Source: Virgibacillus sp. SK37 (GTDB lineage: Bacteria; Bacillota; Bacilli; Bacillales; Amphibacillaceae). From it: 64,000 nucleotides of DNA. Shown piece after piece: positions 26,380-35,762 of this stretch. The notes beneath the pieces were generated by a model. That model did not search any database. It was not told the origin of the DNA and saw only the letters and a list, made by a program, of their open reading frames with translations. Numbering within the stretch: the stretch's first letter is position 1; each line of letters begins with the position of its first letter. The stretch lies in contig NZ_CP007161.1 in assembly GCF_000725285.1 (NCBI RefSeq), forward strand, positions 2,394,213 to 2,458,212, in the 5' to 3' direction. The position numbers and the translations under genes are program-made.

Positions 26380-27309
26380 TTAGTTTCCTCCCTTCCCAGC
26401 AGATGCAAAGTAATTATTCGCTTCTAAAAATTCTTTTGCTACTTGATGTGGGTTCATTAATTCCACATCTGCTTTATAGTTTAGTTCCTGCATTTTTTCA
26501 GTGGAAATTTTCCCTGACAATTTTTCAGTGATCGTTTTAATTTCTGGGTATTCTTCCAGTAATTCATTACTAATAACTGGTGAAGCATCGTATGGTGGAA
26601 AGAATTTCTTATCATCTTCTAACACCTTCAAGTCAAACTCTTTTATTCTTCCATCGGATGAGTAAGCGAGCACCACGTCCATATGGCCACTTGATGCTGC
26701 TTGATATACAAGCCCTACGTTCATAGGAAACACTTCTCCAAAATCGAAGTATGTTTGCTTAAAGCCTTCATATCCATCTCCCTTACGATTGATCCAAGCA
26801 TTATCGACACCAAACCGTAAATCGGAAGCAAATGGCTCTAAATCGGAAACAGTCTTAATATTATTTTTTTCAGCAAATTCTGTTGTGACTGCCACGGAGT
26901 AACTATTTTCAAATCCGTATGAGTCTGCCCATGTTTCATTAAATCGTTTTTGAAATTCACGTTGAACAATCTCCATAGCTTTTTCAGGGTCTGTAATTGG
27001 ATCCATTCCGAGCGCCCCGGATAAATCAGTACCTGTATAACGAGTAGAGGTTATGTCCAAATCTCCTCTTATCATCCCTTGGTGCTGCACAATAGAAGAA
27101 CCGAGGTTAGTTACTGGCTCCGTATCTAGATCTGTTTCCCTTTCAATCATAATGGAAAGAATCTCCCCAATGATTTCTGATTCTGATGTCCCTAACATTC
27201 CAATCTTAACTGTATCTGTTGTAGTACTGGCAAGCCCTGGAAGAGAACAGCCGGACACCATGATCAAAACCAGTACAGGAATTACCAGTTTTCCTATTTT
27301 TTTCCGCAT
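26380..27309 (-). CDS. opuCC: Osmoprotectant-binding lipoprotein (OpuCC-like)
   Basis: A 309-residue extracellular binding protein of the OpuAC/ProX type that captures betaine-like solutes. The lipobox VSGC ends a signal peptide of about 20 residues. Motifs such as SSIVQHQGMIRGDLDITSTRYTGTDL near residue 63 and the late LEVLEDDKKFFPPYDASPVI-like segment fit this class. The ATG at 27309 follows GGGAG. The upstream codons overlap the preceding permease gene and are less likely. Solute specificity needs a binding test; a broad range is typical of OpuC. Confidence 0.9.
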   Translation of the reverse strand: MRKKIGKLVIPVLVLIMVSGCSLPGLASTTTDTVKIGMLGTSESEIIGEILSIMIERETDLDTEPVTNLGSSIVQHQGMIRGDLDITSTRYTGTDLSGALGMDPITDPEKAMEIVQREFQKRFNETWADSYGFENSYSVAVTTEFAEKNNIKTVSDLEPFASDLRFGVDNAWINRKGDGYEGFKQTYFDFGEVFPMNVGLVYQAASSGHMDVVLAYSSDGRIKEFDLKVLEDDKKFFPPYDASPVISNELLEEYPEIKTITEKLSGKISTEKMQELNYKADVELMNPHQVAKEFLEANNYFASAGKGGN

Positions 27310-27325
27310 CGTATCAACTCCCATG

Positions 27326-27973
27326 TTATGCTGCTGCTTCATATGATTCTTTCATTCCATTTGGTGTTAATTTTTGTTCAGCTAATGCTAGCAAACGGTC
27401 TGCAATCAGAGCAAGAACTGTAGCCGGCACCGTACCAGCAATAATTAATACTGGTTGGTAGAGATTTAATCCATCAAATATAAAATCTCCTAAACCACCG
27501 CCACCAATAAATGCTGCCAAGGTTGCCCAACCTATTAAATAAACAGTTGACAGACGAATTCCTGCCATAATTACAGGAAGCGCTAGCGGTAGCTCCAACT
27601 TCATTATTGATTGCCAATTACTCATTCCCATTCCTTTTCCTGCCTCACGCACACTTGCATTTACTCCTTGAATACCAATATATGTGTTTCGTAAAATTGG
27701 CAGCAAGGAATAGAAAAACAGAGCAAGAATTGCTGGTAACTTACCTACTCCTAGCAAAGGAATAAAGAAAGCCAGAATAGCCAAACTTGGGATGGTCTGT
27801 AAAATACCTACAAAGGAGATTAAACGGTCTGCCATTTTGGGGATTCGGGAAAACAAGATTCCCAGTGGTACTGCTACAACTACACCTAGTAAAATAGCAA
27901 AGAAAGAAATGTATAAATGCTCCCCTGTTTTTATGAGAAGTTCTGTAGCATGGTTCGATAAAAATTCATTCAT
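27326..27973 (-). CDS. opuCB: Osmoprotectant ABC importer, permease (OpuCB-like)
   Basis: A 215-residue permease with about six spans, clearly paralogous to the last gene of the operon. Its EAGKGMGMSNWQSIMKLELPLALP segment is the ATPase-docking loop. GGAGGGTGAAAGA precedes the ATG, 12 bases after the ATPase gene. It overlaps slightly with the upstream region of the binding-protein gene. Order ATPase-permease-binding protein-permease is that of B. subtilis opuC. Confidence 0.9.
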   Translation of the reverse strand: MNEFLSNHATELLIKTGEHLYISFFAILLGVVVAVPLGILFSRIPKMADRLISFVGILQTIPSLAILAFFIPLLGVGKLPAILALFFYSLLPILRNTYIGIQGVNASVREAGKGMGMSNWQSIMKLELPLALPVIMAGIRLSTVYLIGWATLAAFIGGGGLGDFIFDGLNLYQPVLIIAGTVPATVLALIADRLLALAEQKLTPNGMKESYEAAA

Positions 27974-27985
27974 TCTTTCACCCTC

Positions 27986-29146
27986 CTATTTTGCAATCTC
28001 CAATTCTATGTGTTCTTCTACATCAAAACCATCGCCCCAAATTGTATCGTAGACCAGATTAGCCAACGTAGCCCTTGTTACAATTCCAACAAGTTTTTTA
28101 TCCTCGTCCACTACAGGCACATACTTGACACCTCTACGTAGGATCTTGTGAACGGTATCTCTTAACAGACTATCTTTTTCAACAAAAAGAAATTCTTTTT
28201 CCATAACCTCATTTACCAAGGTTGCTTTCTTGTAGTTTAAATTAATGATCTCTATGTCTATAAAACCTACTAGTTGGTTACGAGTATCCAAAACAAGTAA
28301 GGAATCAACATGTTTGTCACGCATAATGGAAATCGCATTTTTCAGGGAGTCATTTTCCTGCACAGTAATCGGCGTTCCTTCCATTATTTGACCGACCGTA
28401 GTAACATCAGGTCTTCCTTGGATCAATCGCTCTTTACCTAGGAATTCTTCCACAAATTCATTTGCAGGATTACGTAATATTTCCTCAGGGGTGTCTGCTT
28501 GTACTACTTCGCCATCGCGCATGATCACAACACGATCTGCAAGCTTTAGTGCTTCATCCATATCATGGGTAACAAACACAATCGTTTTATGTAATTCTTT
28601 TTGAAGTTTTTTGAACTCATCCTGCAAGGAATCCCTTGTGATAGGATCAAGTGCACCAAATGGTTCATCCATCAATATTAAAGGGGGATTTACAGCTAAT
28701 GCGCGAAGGACGCCAATCCGTTGTTGTTGCCCCCCACTTAGTTCATGAGGATATTTGTCAAGGTATTCCGTAGGCAGACCAACTAATTTAATCAATTCTT
28801 TTGCACGTTCATTTTTCTTCTCTTCCGGCCATTTTAAAAGTGTACCAACAAGTACGATATTTTCTTTAATTGTCATATGTGGCATTAAACCAATTTGCTG
28901 AATAACATAGCCAATGGAGCGACGAAGCTCTACAGGATCTTGCTGCTTAATATCCTTTCCATCAACTAGTATAGTTCCATCAGAGATGTCAATTAATCGG
29001 TTGACCATTTTCATTGTAGTCGTCTTTCCACAACCACTAGGACCGATAAAACATACAAACTCTCCCTTATTTATCTTTAAGTTTAATTTGTTAACAGCGG
29101 TTTTCCCACCATCATAGACTTTTGTCACGTTCTTAAATTCTAACAA
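27986..29146 (-). CDS. opuCA: Osmoprotectant ABC importer, ATPase with CBS domains (OpuCA-like)
   Basis: A 386-residue cytosolic ATPase. Walker A is GPSGCGKTTT near residue 36, the signature LSGGQQQR near 136 and Walker B LILMDEPFGALD near 156. Two CBS modules follow from about residue 250. In OpuA-type carriers such modules sense ionic strength. The start is a TTG nine bases after GGAGG. It is the first gene of the operon and faces a divergent GbsR-family regulator. Confidence 0.92.
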   Translation of the reverse strand: MLEFKNVTKVYDGGKTAVNKLNLKINKGEFVCFIGPSGCGKTTTMKMVNRLIDISDGTILVDGKDIKQQDPVELRRSIGYVIQQIGLMPHMTIKENIVLVGTLLKWPEEKKNERAKELIKLVGLPTEYLDKYPHELSGGQQQRIGVLRALAVNPPLILMDEPFGALDPITRDSLQDEFKKLQKELHKTIVFVTHDMDEALKLADRVVIMRDGEVVQADTPEEILRNPANEFVEEFLGKERLIQGRPDVTTVGQIMEGTPITVQENDSLKNAISIMRDKHVDSLLVLDTRNQLVGFIDIEIINLNYKKATLVNEVMEKEFLFVEKDSLLRDTVHKILRRGVKYVPVVDEDKKLVGIVTRATLANLVYDTIWGDGFDVEEHIELEIAK

Positions 29147-29193
29147 AGTCTTCCACCTCCATGTAGATTTTTGTCGATCAATAGAACTATTTC

Positions 29194-29222
29194 AGTATAT
29201 AGAATAAAAAACATGTCGTAAA
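29194..29222 (-). promoter_or_regulatory. Promoter of the opuC operon
   Basis: On the minus strand TTTACG (29217-29222) and TATACT (29194-29199) are separated by 17 bases. The spacer and flanks are AT-rich. Confidence 0.6.
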
Positions 29223-29318
29223 CTTTAAAAAATCTGTGTAATTATTATTTTATAAACTTTATATCCTGTATATCTTTGATTTGCTTCTATTTTCTTAGTA
29301 TTTCGGAGAATTGTATTA

Positions 29319-29348
29319 TTAACATTTTCTATTAACTCATGCTATGAT
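29319..29348 (+). promoter_or_regulatory. Promoter of the GbsR-family regulator gene
   Basis: TTAACA (29319-29324) and TATGAT (29343-29348) with an 18-base spacer, shortly before the GGGAGG of the regulator gene. Both divergent promoters lie within about 155 bases, so one bound regulator could affect both. Confidence 0.5.
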
Positions 29349-29366
29349 AAGTACGGGAGGGAGTTC

Positions 29367-29939
29367 ATGGATACTTACATAGAAAAAGAAATACTGGAAG
29401 AACTAAGACAAGCAGAAAGTCAGATTTCTGATCGAATTGCAGATAATATGAAAACGTTTGGAGTTTCTTCCACTGTTGGTCGACTTCTCGGAATCATTTA
29501 CCTTAATCGCACGCCCATGACTTTGGATCAACTTGCAGACGAAACCGGAATGAGTAAGACTCGGATGAGCCAGGTGATGCGGCAAATGATGTCCTTGAAT
29601 ATAGCAGAAAAGGAATTTGTGAAAGGAAGTCGCAAAGAGTATTACAAGGTAGAAAATGATTATATTCAAACATTCATCTCCTTGTTCACTACAAATTGGA
29701 AAGAGGTAGTTAGTAAAAATTCACAACTTGCAAGACGTCTTCAGGATAAAATTCTGCGTTTGGAAGAAAAACACCGAGATAACTTTTCACCTGAAGCTGA
29801 GAAAAAAATAGCTGATTTAAAAGAAGAGTTGGAACAATGGATTAGCTACTATGATTGGATACGAAGACTTGTTGATTTTTTTGAAAGTGAAGATATACTA
29901 AAATACGTGCCTCCAAAAAAGCCAAGTACTGATAGCTGA
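29367..29939 (+). CDS. opcR: GbsR/OpcR-family transcriptional regulator
   Basis: A 190-residue MarR-like winged-helix regulator. The helix-turn-helix lies at about residues 48 to 75 (LDQLADETGMSKTRMSQVMRQM). The family-typical KEFVKGSRKEYYKVE and a long helical C-terminus follow. In B. subtilis, GbsR and OpcR repress choline-related transport and oxidation genes and the opuC operon. Divergence from opuCA here makes repression of that operon the likely role. GGGAGG precedes the ATG and a terminator follows. Confidence 0.85.
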   Translation: MDTYIEKEILEELRQAESQISDRIADNMKTFGVSSTVGRLLGIIYLNRTPMTLDQLADETGMSKTRMSQVMRQMMSLNIAEKEFVKGSRKEYYKVENDYIQTFISLFTTNWKEVVSKNSQLARRLQDKILRLEEKHRDNFSPEAEKKIADLKEELEQWISYYDWIRRLVDFFESEDILKYVPPKKPSTDS

Positions 29940-29944
29940 AGGTG

Positions 29945-29996
29945 AAAAAACACACTTACCGATAGTTGTAATACCTATCAGCAAGTGTGTTTTTAT
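29945..29996. terminator. Terminator after the opcR gene
   Basis: ACACACTT and AAGTGTGT pair, with an inner GATAG/CTATC stem, followed by TTTTTATTT. It lies between convergent genes. Confidence 0.85.
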
Positions 29997-30012
29997 TTAA
30001 ACTCTATCTTTT

Positions 30013-31008
30013 TTATCCGTCAATTACTTCATTAAAAAGCAATCCATTTTTAAAATCAATTATTTTCAATCTGTTTGTGTCTTTTACAAAAATGCTCTTA
30101 AATTGTTGCTGTCCATTTTCATTGGTAATTAACATCACACGTTTATGTGGATTGTTCTCCACAATCCTCATATGATCTTCATCTACTCCTGTTTGTTCCT
30201 CTACAATATCAAATTCAACAAAATCATCTATTTCTACTGACTCTTCTTCTACAGTTTGGTCTTCTTGTGAATCAGAATCTTCAATATCCTCTAGGATTCC
30301 ATTAAAGACAAGACCACCCCTAAAATCAATTACTTTTAATCTATTGGTATCTTTTATAAATATACTTTTAAATTGATTTTGACCTTCTTCGTTGCTTCCT
30401 ACCATCACACGTTTATGATCATTATCTTCTACAACCTGCCACTGATCGTCATCTATATCCGTTTGGTCTTCTACCATATCAAATTCAACGAAGTCATCTA
30501 CATCTTTATCTTCATTTGCATTATTTTCTTTATCTTGCTCTTCATTTGCTGTATTATCTTTATCTTCATCTGTATCTGTATCTGTTGGCTTATTTACTTC
30601 ATTGTCTTCATTATGCCCTGCATTTGTTGTTGAACCTTCAAGCACCTTATTTACAAGCAAGCCTTTATGAAAGTCAATTAATTTATGACGGGTTGTCTCT
30701 TTAACATAAATACTCTTGTACTGAGGTAGTCCCTTCTCGTCACTGAACAGGATCACCCGCTTATACGGATTGTCCTCCATCACATTAACTGTCCACTTTC
30801 CTGTATCAATGTGAGCTTGAATGCTTTCAAATTCAGCGAATTTGCTGATATCCTCCGAAGCAGATACTTGATAATGCATTGTAGCAAAATCGGTTCCCTT
30901 CTGTAAATTTGTTGCGTTTGCTGAGTCAGCATGTACTACATCTCCTCCACTAATTCCGCTGGAGGCCAACATAAGTGCTCCCATTGATGTTACAATTAAT
31001 GTCTTCAT
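30013..31008 (-). CDS. Secreted protein with three copies of an internal repeat
   Basis: A 331-residue protein. Residues 1 to 28 look like a signal peptide ending VVHADS. Three related units of about 65-70 residues lie near 57-125, 172-239 and 262-331. Each contains the pattern (V/N)xxNPHKRVM...(Q/P)xxFKSIFVKDTNRLKIIDFxxGLLFNxV. Units 2 and 3 are the closest and unit 1 is diverged. Units 1 and 2 are separated by an acidic linker rich in Asp, Glu and Asn. The overall acidity fits a secreted protein of a halophile. The family is not recognised and the repeats have no motif known to me. It is divergent to dpaA. Confidence 0.7.
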   Translation of the reverse strand: MKTLIVTSMGALMLASSGISGGDVVHADSANATNLQKGTDFATMHYQVSASEDISKFAEFESIQAHIDTGKWTVNVMEDNPYKRVILFSDEKGLPQYKSIYVKETTRHKLIDFHKGLLVNKVLEGSTTNAGHNEDNEVNKPTDTDTDEDKDNTANEEQDKENNANEDKDVDDFVEFDMVEDQTDIDDDQWQVVEDNDHKRVMVGSNEEGQNQFKSIFIKDTNRLKVIDFRGGLVFNGILEDIEDSDSQEDQTVEEESVEIDDFVEFDIVEEQTGVDEDHMRIVENNPHKRVMLITNENGQQQFKSIFVKDTNRLKIIDFKNGLLFNEVIDG

Positions 31009-31147
31009 AAATTTTATCTCTCCTTTTCTATGTGATTAATTACATAATAACCTCATAAAATGAAAAAACAGTGTGATTAAAATTAGAAAACGGTAAGAAT
31101 TTCCTCAGTTAGTTTTAATAATAGAATAGAAGAAAGGTTGATGTTCA

Positions 31148-32029
31148 ATGAGTCTAAAAAAGAAGTTATTGATCTTGGGAGGGGATGCGAGATATTTAGA
31201 AGCAACTCATTTACTAGCTGATAAAGGTGTTGATATTGCTCTTGTCGGTTATGACCAACATCCATTCCAACAAAAAAATGTACAAATAGTTGATCCAGAT
31301 CATTTTTCTTATGGCCATTTGGATGCTGTACTGCTGCCAGTGGGAGGTATTGACTTAAATGGTGAAGTAGAAGCTACTTACTCAGATAAGACCATTCATC
31401 TTACAAAGGAAATGTTAATTCAAACTCCAGAGCATTGCAGCGTCTATACAGGAGCTGCCAATATATATCTAGAACAATTAACGAATCAGACGAACCGCAA
31501 ACTAATAAAAATCTTCCAAAGCGAGGAGATGGCAATTCTCAATTCTATCCCTACTGCTGAAGGCGCATTACATGTAGCAATAGAAGAAACTGCTACGACT
31601 GTTCACAATTCAAACGTAATGATTGTTGGTTTTGGAAGAGTTGGCATGACTGTTGCAAGATTATTTTCTGCGGCAGGGGCGAACGTGCATGTGACAGTAA
31701 GGAACAAGACAGCAGCTGCAAAGGCATATGGCATGGGATTACACTCTGTCTGGATCAATGACCTGCAAAAAGAGATTAAAGATATTGATATATGCCTAAA
31801 CACCGTTCCAGCACCTATATTGAATAAAAAAGTAATTGCTAACCTAAAAAAAGATTGTGTAATTATTGATCTTGCATCAGCACCAGGAGGTACCGACTTT
31901 ACCTATGCAAAAAAGCAAAACATAAAAGCTGTGCATGCACTTGGTTTACCAGGAAAAACCGCACCAAAAACAGCAGGAAAGATAATAGGAGAGGCAATGT
32001 ATGAACTATTAAATAATAAAATACAGTAG
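31148..32029 (+). CDS. dpaA: Dipicolinate synthase subunit A
   Basis: Together with DpaB this protein converts dihydroxytetrahydrodipicolinate to dipicolinic acid in the mother cell during sporulation; the product fills the spore core. The 293 residues match SpoVFA over their length: the start LLILGGDARYLEATHLL, the middle IPTAEGALHVAIE, the NAD-type VMIVGFGRVGMTVARLFSAAG and the end ALGLPGKTAPKTAGKII. GAAAGG precedes the ATG. In Bacillus it is followed by dpaB, then asd and dapG. Here a SLAP-domain gene follows instead. Confidence 0.9.
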   Translation: MSLKKKLLILGGDARYLEATHLLADKGVDIALVGYDQHPFQQKNVQIVDPDHFSYGHLDAVLLPVGGIDLNGEVEATYSDKTIHLTKEMLIQTPEHCSVYTGAANIYLEQLTNQTNRKLIKIFQSEEMAILNSIPTAEGALHVAIEETATTVHNSNVMIVGFGRVGMTVARLFSAAGANVHVTVRNKTAAAKAYGMGLHSVWINDLQKEIKDIDICLNTVPAPILNKKVIANLKKDCVIIDLASAPGGTDFTYAKKQNIKAVHALGLPGKTAPKTAGKIIGEAMYELLNNKIQ

Positions 32030-32085
32030 TTGATCGATTGTTCATGTTACAATAAGGTATCATTTATCTTCAAAGGAGTATCTGT

Positions 32086-32469
32086 ATGCAAACATTAGTA
32101 CTTGAACCGGCATGGGATAAAACGATTGCACCACAGGATAGAGAGCACATTGAAGTTCTTTTTCATGAGACAAAACGGGTATTTAACGAGGGAGTACATT
32201 TTATACCGATCCGACAAGCAGTAAATCATAGAGGTGATTTATTAATAAGTGTTCTTATCCATAATTTTTCTCAAGAAGATTACTTATTCGACCAAAAAAC
32301 CCTACAATATATGTGGAATGAGAAGATCGTAGCCTCTCATACCTTTACTTTACCATTTCATATAATAAAGCAACATACTAGCATGCCTTGGACATTCATT
32401 TTTCCTAAAGAGACAGTTGTTACCACTGAGAATTTCACTAACGGTGAATTAAAGCTTATTAATCCTTAG
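32086..32469 (+). CDS. SLAP domain-containing protein
   Basis: A 127-residue protein with the SLAP pattern: LVLEPAWDKTIAPQDREHIEVLF, GVHFIPIRQAVNHRGDLLISVLIHN, and a C-terminal PWTFIFPKETV. SLAP domains are found in Firmicutes next to the accessory secretion SecA2 and in unlinked copies, and their function is not settled. No signal peptide is seen. AAAGGAG precedes the ATG. It follows dpaA by 56 bases, so co-transcription is possible. Confidence 0.75.
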   Translation: MQTLVLEPAWDKTIAPQDREHIEVLFHETKRVFNEGVHFIPIRQAVNHRGDLLISVLIHNFSQEDYLFDQKTLQYMWNEKIVASHTFTLPFHIIKQHTSMPWTFIFPKETVVTTENFTNGELKLINP

Positions 32470-32533
32470 GGAAAGAAGTATTTCATCATAAAGAAACAAA
32501 TTAGCAGATGTTCGAGCATTACTTTTTTATAAC

Positions 32534-32575
32534 AAAAAGACCTGCAGGATTTCACGCTTTCCTTCAGGTCTTTTT
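32534..32575. terminator. Convergent terminator between the SLAP gene and codA
   Basis: AAAAAGACCTG pairs with CAGGTCTTTTT, an 11-bp stem with flanks that suit both directions. Confidence 0.85.
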
Positions 32576-32585
32576 ATACTCAATA

Positions 32586-33854
32586 TTATTTTGCAAAGTC
32601 TATCTTTTCTACTTTATTTAACATTACGTTTGTCTCACTAGGTTTTGTTTCAGCAATAATTTTTCCATTTCGTATGGAATACAGGGTAGAAGCCTGTTTA
32701 CGAATCACTTCATATTCATTATTGCCGTCCATTACAATAAGGTTCGCCGGCTTTCCGATCTCCACCCCATATGCTTTTTCCATATGCAGTGTTTTTGCAC
32801 TGTTCGTTGTAATGAGATCGATGGAATTTACAATTTGCTCGTATCCCATTAGTTGGGAAGCATGTATTCCCATATGCAACACTTGTAACATATTCCCAGT
32901 CCCTAGTGGATACCAAGGGTCAAAAATATCATCATGTCCAAAGCAAACATTCATGTCAGCCTCCAATAGCTCTTTAACCCGCGTTAACCCTCGCCGCTTT
33001 GGATATGTATCAAAGCGGCCTTGTAGATGAATATTGACAAGTGGATTAGAAACAAAATTGATCTTTGACATACTTAACAAGCGAAAGAGCTTATATGCAT
33101 ATGAGTCATTATACGAGCCCATCGCTGTTGTATGGCTTGCTGTAACTCTTGAACCCAAACCACGTTCATAGGCTTCTGTTGCCACTACTTCTACAAAACG
33201 CGATTGTTCATCATCAATTTCGTCACAATGGATATCCACGAGCCTATCATATTTTTCTGCAAGGTCAAATGCCACCTTCATAGAGTCTACACCATATTCC
33301 CTCGTGAATTCAAAATGAGGAATTCCTCCGACGACATCTGCCCCCATCTTTAAGGCTTCTTCTACTAATTCTTTTCCATTCGGGTAAGATAGTATGCCTT
33401 CTTGTGGGAAAGCAACAATTTGGAGGTTGACATAGGGGGCCATTTCCTCTTTTACCTCAAGCATCGCGGTTAAAGCAGTCAACTTAGGGTCTGTTACATC
33501 AACGTGTGTACGGACATGTTGAATACCTTGAGCAATCTGCCATTGTAATGCCTTTTTTGCCCTTCGTTTTACATCCTCATGAGTTAAAATTTCTTTTCGT
33601 TGAGCCCAACGTTGAATACCTTCAAACAGCGTGCCGCTTTTGTTCCATTCAGGCTCACCTGCCGTCAATGTTGTATCTAAATGAATATGTGGCTCAATAA
33701 AAGGAGCGAGCACGAGGGAACCGTTCACATCTAACACATCTTGATTACTTACTGTTTCCTGGGTTGCGGAAGAGATGGAGGCTATTTTCCCCTCATGGAT
33801 AGTTATATCCCACTGACCTTGCTTTCCACGTAAAGCTGCATTTTTAATAATCAT
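32586..33854 (-). CDS. codA: Cytosine deaminase
   Basis: A 422-residue amidohydrolase that makes uracil from cytosine. The metal ligands lie in EPHIHLD near residue 56, HVRTHVDV near 115, DIHCDEID near 208, SHTTAM near 240 and [12 protein letters not shown] near 307, the last being strongly CodA-like. The start ATG overlaps the stop of codB by four bases, so translation is coupled. Pairing with a cytosine permease and a PyrR leader supports a pyrimidine salvage role. Confidence 0.93.
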   Translation of the reverse strand: MIIKNAALRGKQGQWDITIHEGKIASISSATQETVSNQDVLDVNGSLVLAPFIEPHIHLDTTLTAGEPEWNKSGTLFEGIQRWAQRKEILTHEDVKRRAKKALQWQIAQGIQHVRTHVDVTDPKLTALTAMLEVKEEMAPYVNLQIVAFPQEGILSYPNGKELVEEALKMGADVVGGIPHFEFTREYGVDSMKVAFDLAEKYDRLVDIHCDEIDDEQSRFVEVVATEAYERGLGSRVTASHTTAMGSYNDSYAYKLFRLLSMSKINFVSNPLVNIHLQGRFDTYPKRRGLTRVKELLEADMNVCFGHDDIFDPWYPLGTGNMLQVLHMGIHASQLMGYEQIVNSIDLITTNSAKTLHMEKAYGVEIGKPANLIVMDGNNEYEVIRKQASTLYSIRNGKIIAETKPSETNVMLNKVEKIDFAK

Positions 33855-35122
33855 GTATTACTCACCTTTTCTTTATTAGTTATAATAACTTCTTTGTCAC
33901 TGAATTGTGCAACAAGTTTGGTTACAGCTACATGTATTACCGCTGAACCTATTAGTGCATTTATCGGCGGAATACCAGGTATGAAAGTTGCTGCTGCAAT
34001 ACCTGATCCCCAGGCAAGGATTGCTACCCAATTAAAGGACTTAAATTTCATTGTTTTGAAAGCTTGATAATTCCCTCGATTCAAGATAAAGAAATCAGCA
34101 AGAATAATCGCACCAATTGGAGGCAAAGCAGAACCAAGCAATGTTAGAAAACCAACAAAGTTAGTATAAAGCCACATGGCAGCAACTGTACCGATCATAC
34201 CATTAATAACTACGATTTTATGCTTTGGTAGTTTTGTAATATTTGATAGTCCAAGTCCGGAAGCGTATAAGGCATTATCATTTGTAGTCCAGATATTTAG
34301 ACCTAGTACAATGATTGCTGGTATAATCAGATTTTGCATAAACATAACTTCCGAAATATCTGCCAGTCCTGTAGCTATAGAACCTATTGCTCCAAATAGG
34401 AACATCAACGTATTACCAATGAAAAAGGCAACAACAGTAGATATAACTGCAGACCGTTTCCTTCTGGCAAACCGGGTGAAATCTGGAGTAAGTGTACCCG
34501 CACTAATGAACGAACCGATACAAATAGTAAGAGCAGCAGCCAGACTGATCGCTTCTGCCGGCTGATAGTCTAGTAAACCCTGAATTCCACCAAGACTTTC
34601 TGTTGCTTTCCATGCAGATGTACTGCCAAGTATTGAAATTAATGGTACCGCAATGAAACTAATAACAGCGAGTGCTTTCATACCAAAGAATGCTGTAAAT
34701 GTCATTAACATACCAGCTATAGCAATCAAGACATAAATATCTATTCCTGTAACTTTTTGTACCGGAACAGCAAACATTGCCGTCCCCACTCCGAACCAAC
34801 CTATTTGAGTAAACGCAAGTAGGAAAGAAGATAAATAAGACCCCTTCTCACCAAACGCATAACGTGCTAGCAAGTGAGTAGATAAACCTGTTTTGGCTGC
34901 CATATATGCAAGAGCTCCAGTATAGACTCCCAGCACAAGATTTCCTACAAGAACAATCCCCATGAATTGGATAAACGTTAATCCTTGTCCCAGCTCTCCT
35001 CCTGACCACATACTAGCAGAAAAAAAAGTTAAACCAAGCATTACAACAAGTGTTTTCCAAAAACCATTACGATGAGATTGTGGTACTGCTTCTAATGAAA
35101 ACTCTGAATCTATTTGCTTCAT
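33851..35122 (-). CDS. codB: Cytosine permease (NCS1 family)
   Basis: A 423-residue membrane protein of about twelve spans. Motifs fit Cod[17 protein letters not shown] near residue 31, [19 protein letters not shown] near 80, [11 protein letters not shown] near 105 and [13 protein letters not shown] near 215. The ATG at 35122 follows GGAGGAATAGAA. It would import cytosine with protons or sodium. It is first in codBA. Confidence 0.92.
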   Translation of the reverse strand: MKQIDSEFSLEAVPQSHRNGFWKTLVVMLGLTFFSASMWSGGELGQGLTFIQFMGIVLVGNLVLGVYTGALAYMAAKTGLSTHLLARYAFGEKGSYLSSFLLAFTQIGWFGVGTAMFAVPVQKVTGIDIYVLIAIAGMLMTFTAFFGMKALAVISFIAVPLISILGSTSAWKATESLGGIQGLLDYQPAEAISLAAALTICIGSFISAGTLTPDFTRFARRKRSAVISTVVAFFIGNTLMFLFGAIGSIATGLADISEVMFMQNLIIPAIIVLGLNIWTTNDNALYASGLGLSNITKLPKHKIVVINGMIGTVAAMWLYTNFVGFLTLLGSALPPIGAIILADFFILNRGNYQAFKTMKFKSFNWVAILAWGSGIAAATFIPGIPPINALIGSAVIHVAVTKLVAQFSDKEVIITNKEKVSNT

Positions 35123-35169
35123 TTCTATTCCTCCTGTTTTCGGTACCAAAACAAGAAGGTAGATTGTGC

Positions 35170-35312
35170 AAAAAAAACAGGCCCCCTGTCATATGTGACA
35201 AGAAGCCTGAATGTGGGATAAATGATTGAGAATTATCTACAATCATTACATTATGCCAAAAGAGACATATCCCTACACAATATCCGCTTTCCTTGTCAGC
35301 CTCACAGGACTG
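35170..35312 (-). promoter_or_regulatory. PyrR-type attenuator of the codBA operon
   Basis: On the minus strand the loop CAGTCCTGTGAGGCTGACAA starts at 35312, nearly identical to that of the uracil permease leader. A terminator with arms CAGGC and GCCTG, an inner CTTGTCA/TGACAGG stem and eight T residues ends at 35170, just before codB. This is the same layout as the upstream pyr leader. Confidence 0.82.
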
Positions 35313-35342
35313 AATTAAAGGTACCATGTTTAATTATTTTTA

Positions 35343-35371
35343 ATACTACAGATAACTCGCTGAAAAGTCAA
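35343..35371 (-). promoter_or_regulatory. Promoter of codBA
   Basis: TTGACT (35366-35371) and TAGTAT (35343-35348) on the minus strand with a 17-base spacer, about 30 bases before the PyrR loop. Confidence 0.8.
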
Positions 35372-35762
35372 CAAAAATCAGCAACATGCTTTTATCTTGA
35401 ATATATTGCTAATTAATAGCTCCTTATCACTTTATTTCAATCAATAAAACTAAAAGTACGCCAATACAATTCTCGGATATTTAACAAAGCATTCTCCGTT
35501 TCTAAATGCTAATAATATAATCAATGATGTTATCAAGAAACTGATCTTATAATAAAAATAAAATTTTAAGTGAAGAGTGCCCTCTATTCTTAATAACCTT
35601 TCTACACTTGTGACAGAGCCAATAAAAATTACATATTATATAATTATGGCATTGTTATTGTAGAAGAGGATAGTATAAACTATGGCCTAATTAGAGTTGC
35701 CCACTATTATTTCCTAGTCAACGCATATCTTACTATTAATATAAGGAGAGGATGATGTCTGA

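Noticed and set aside
32674-33030. 118-codon plus-strand frame
   Set aside because: It is antisense to the well-supported codA and has no ribosome binding site.
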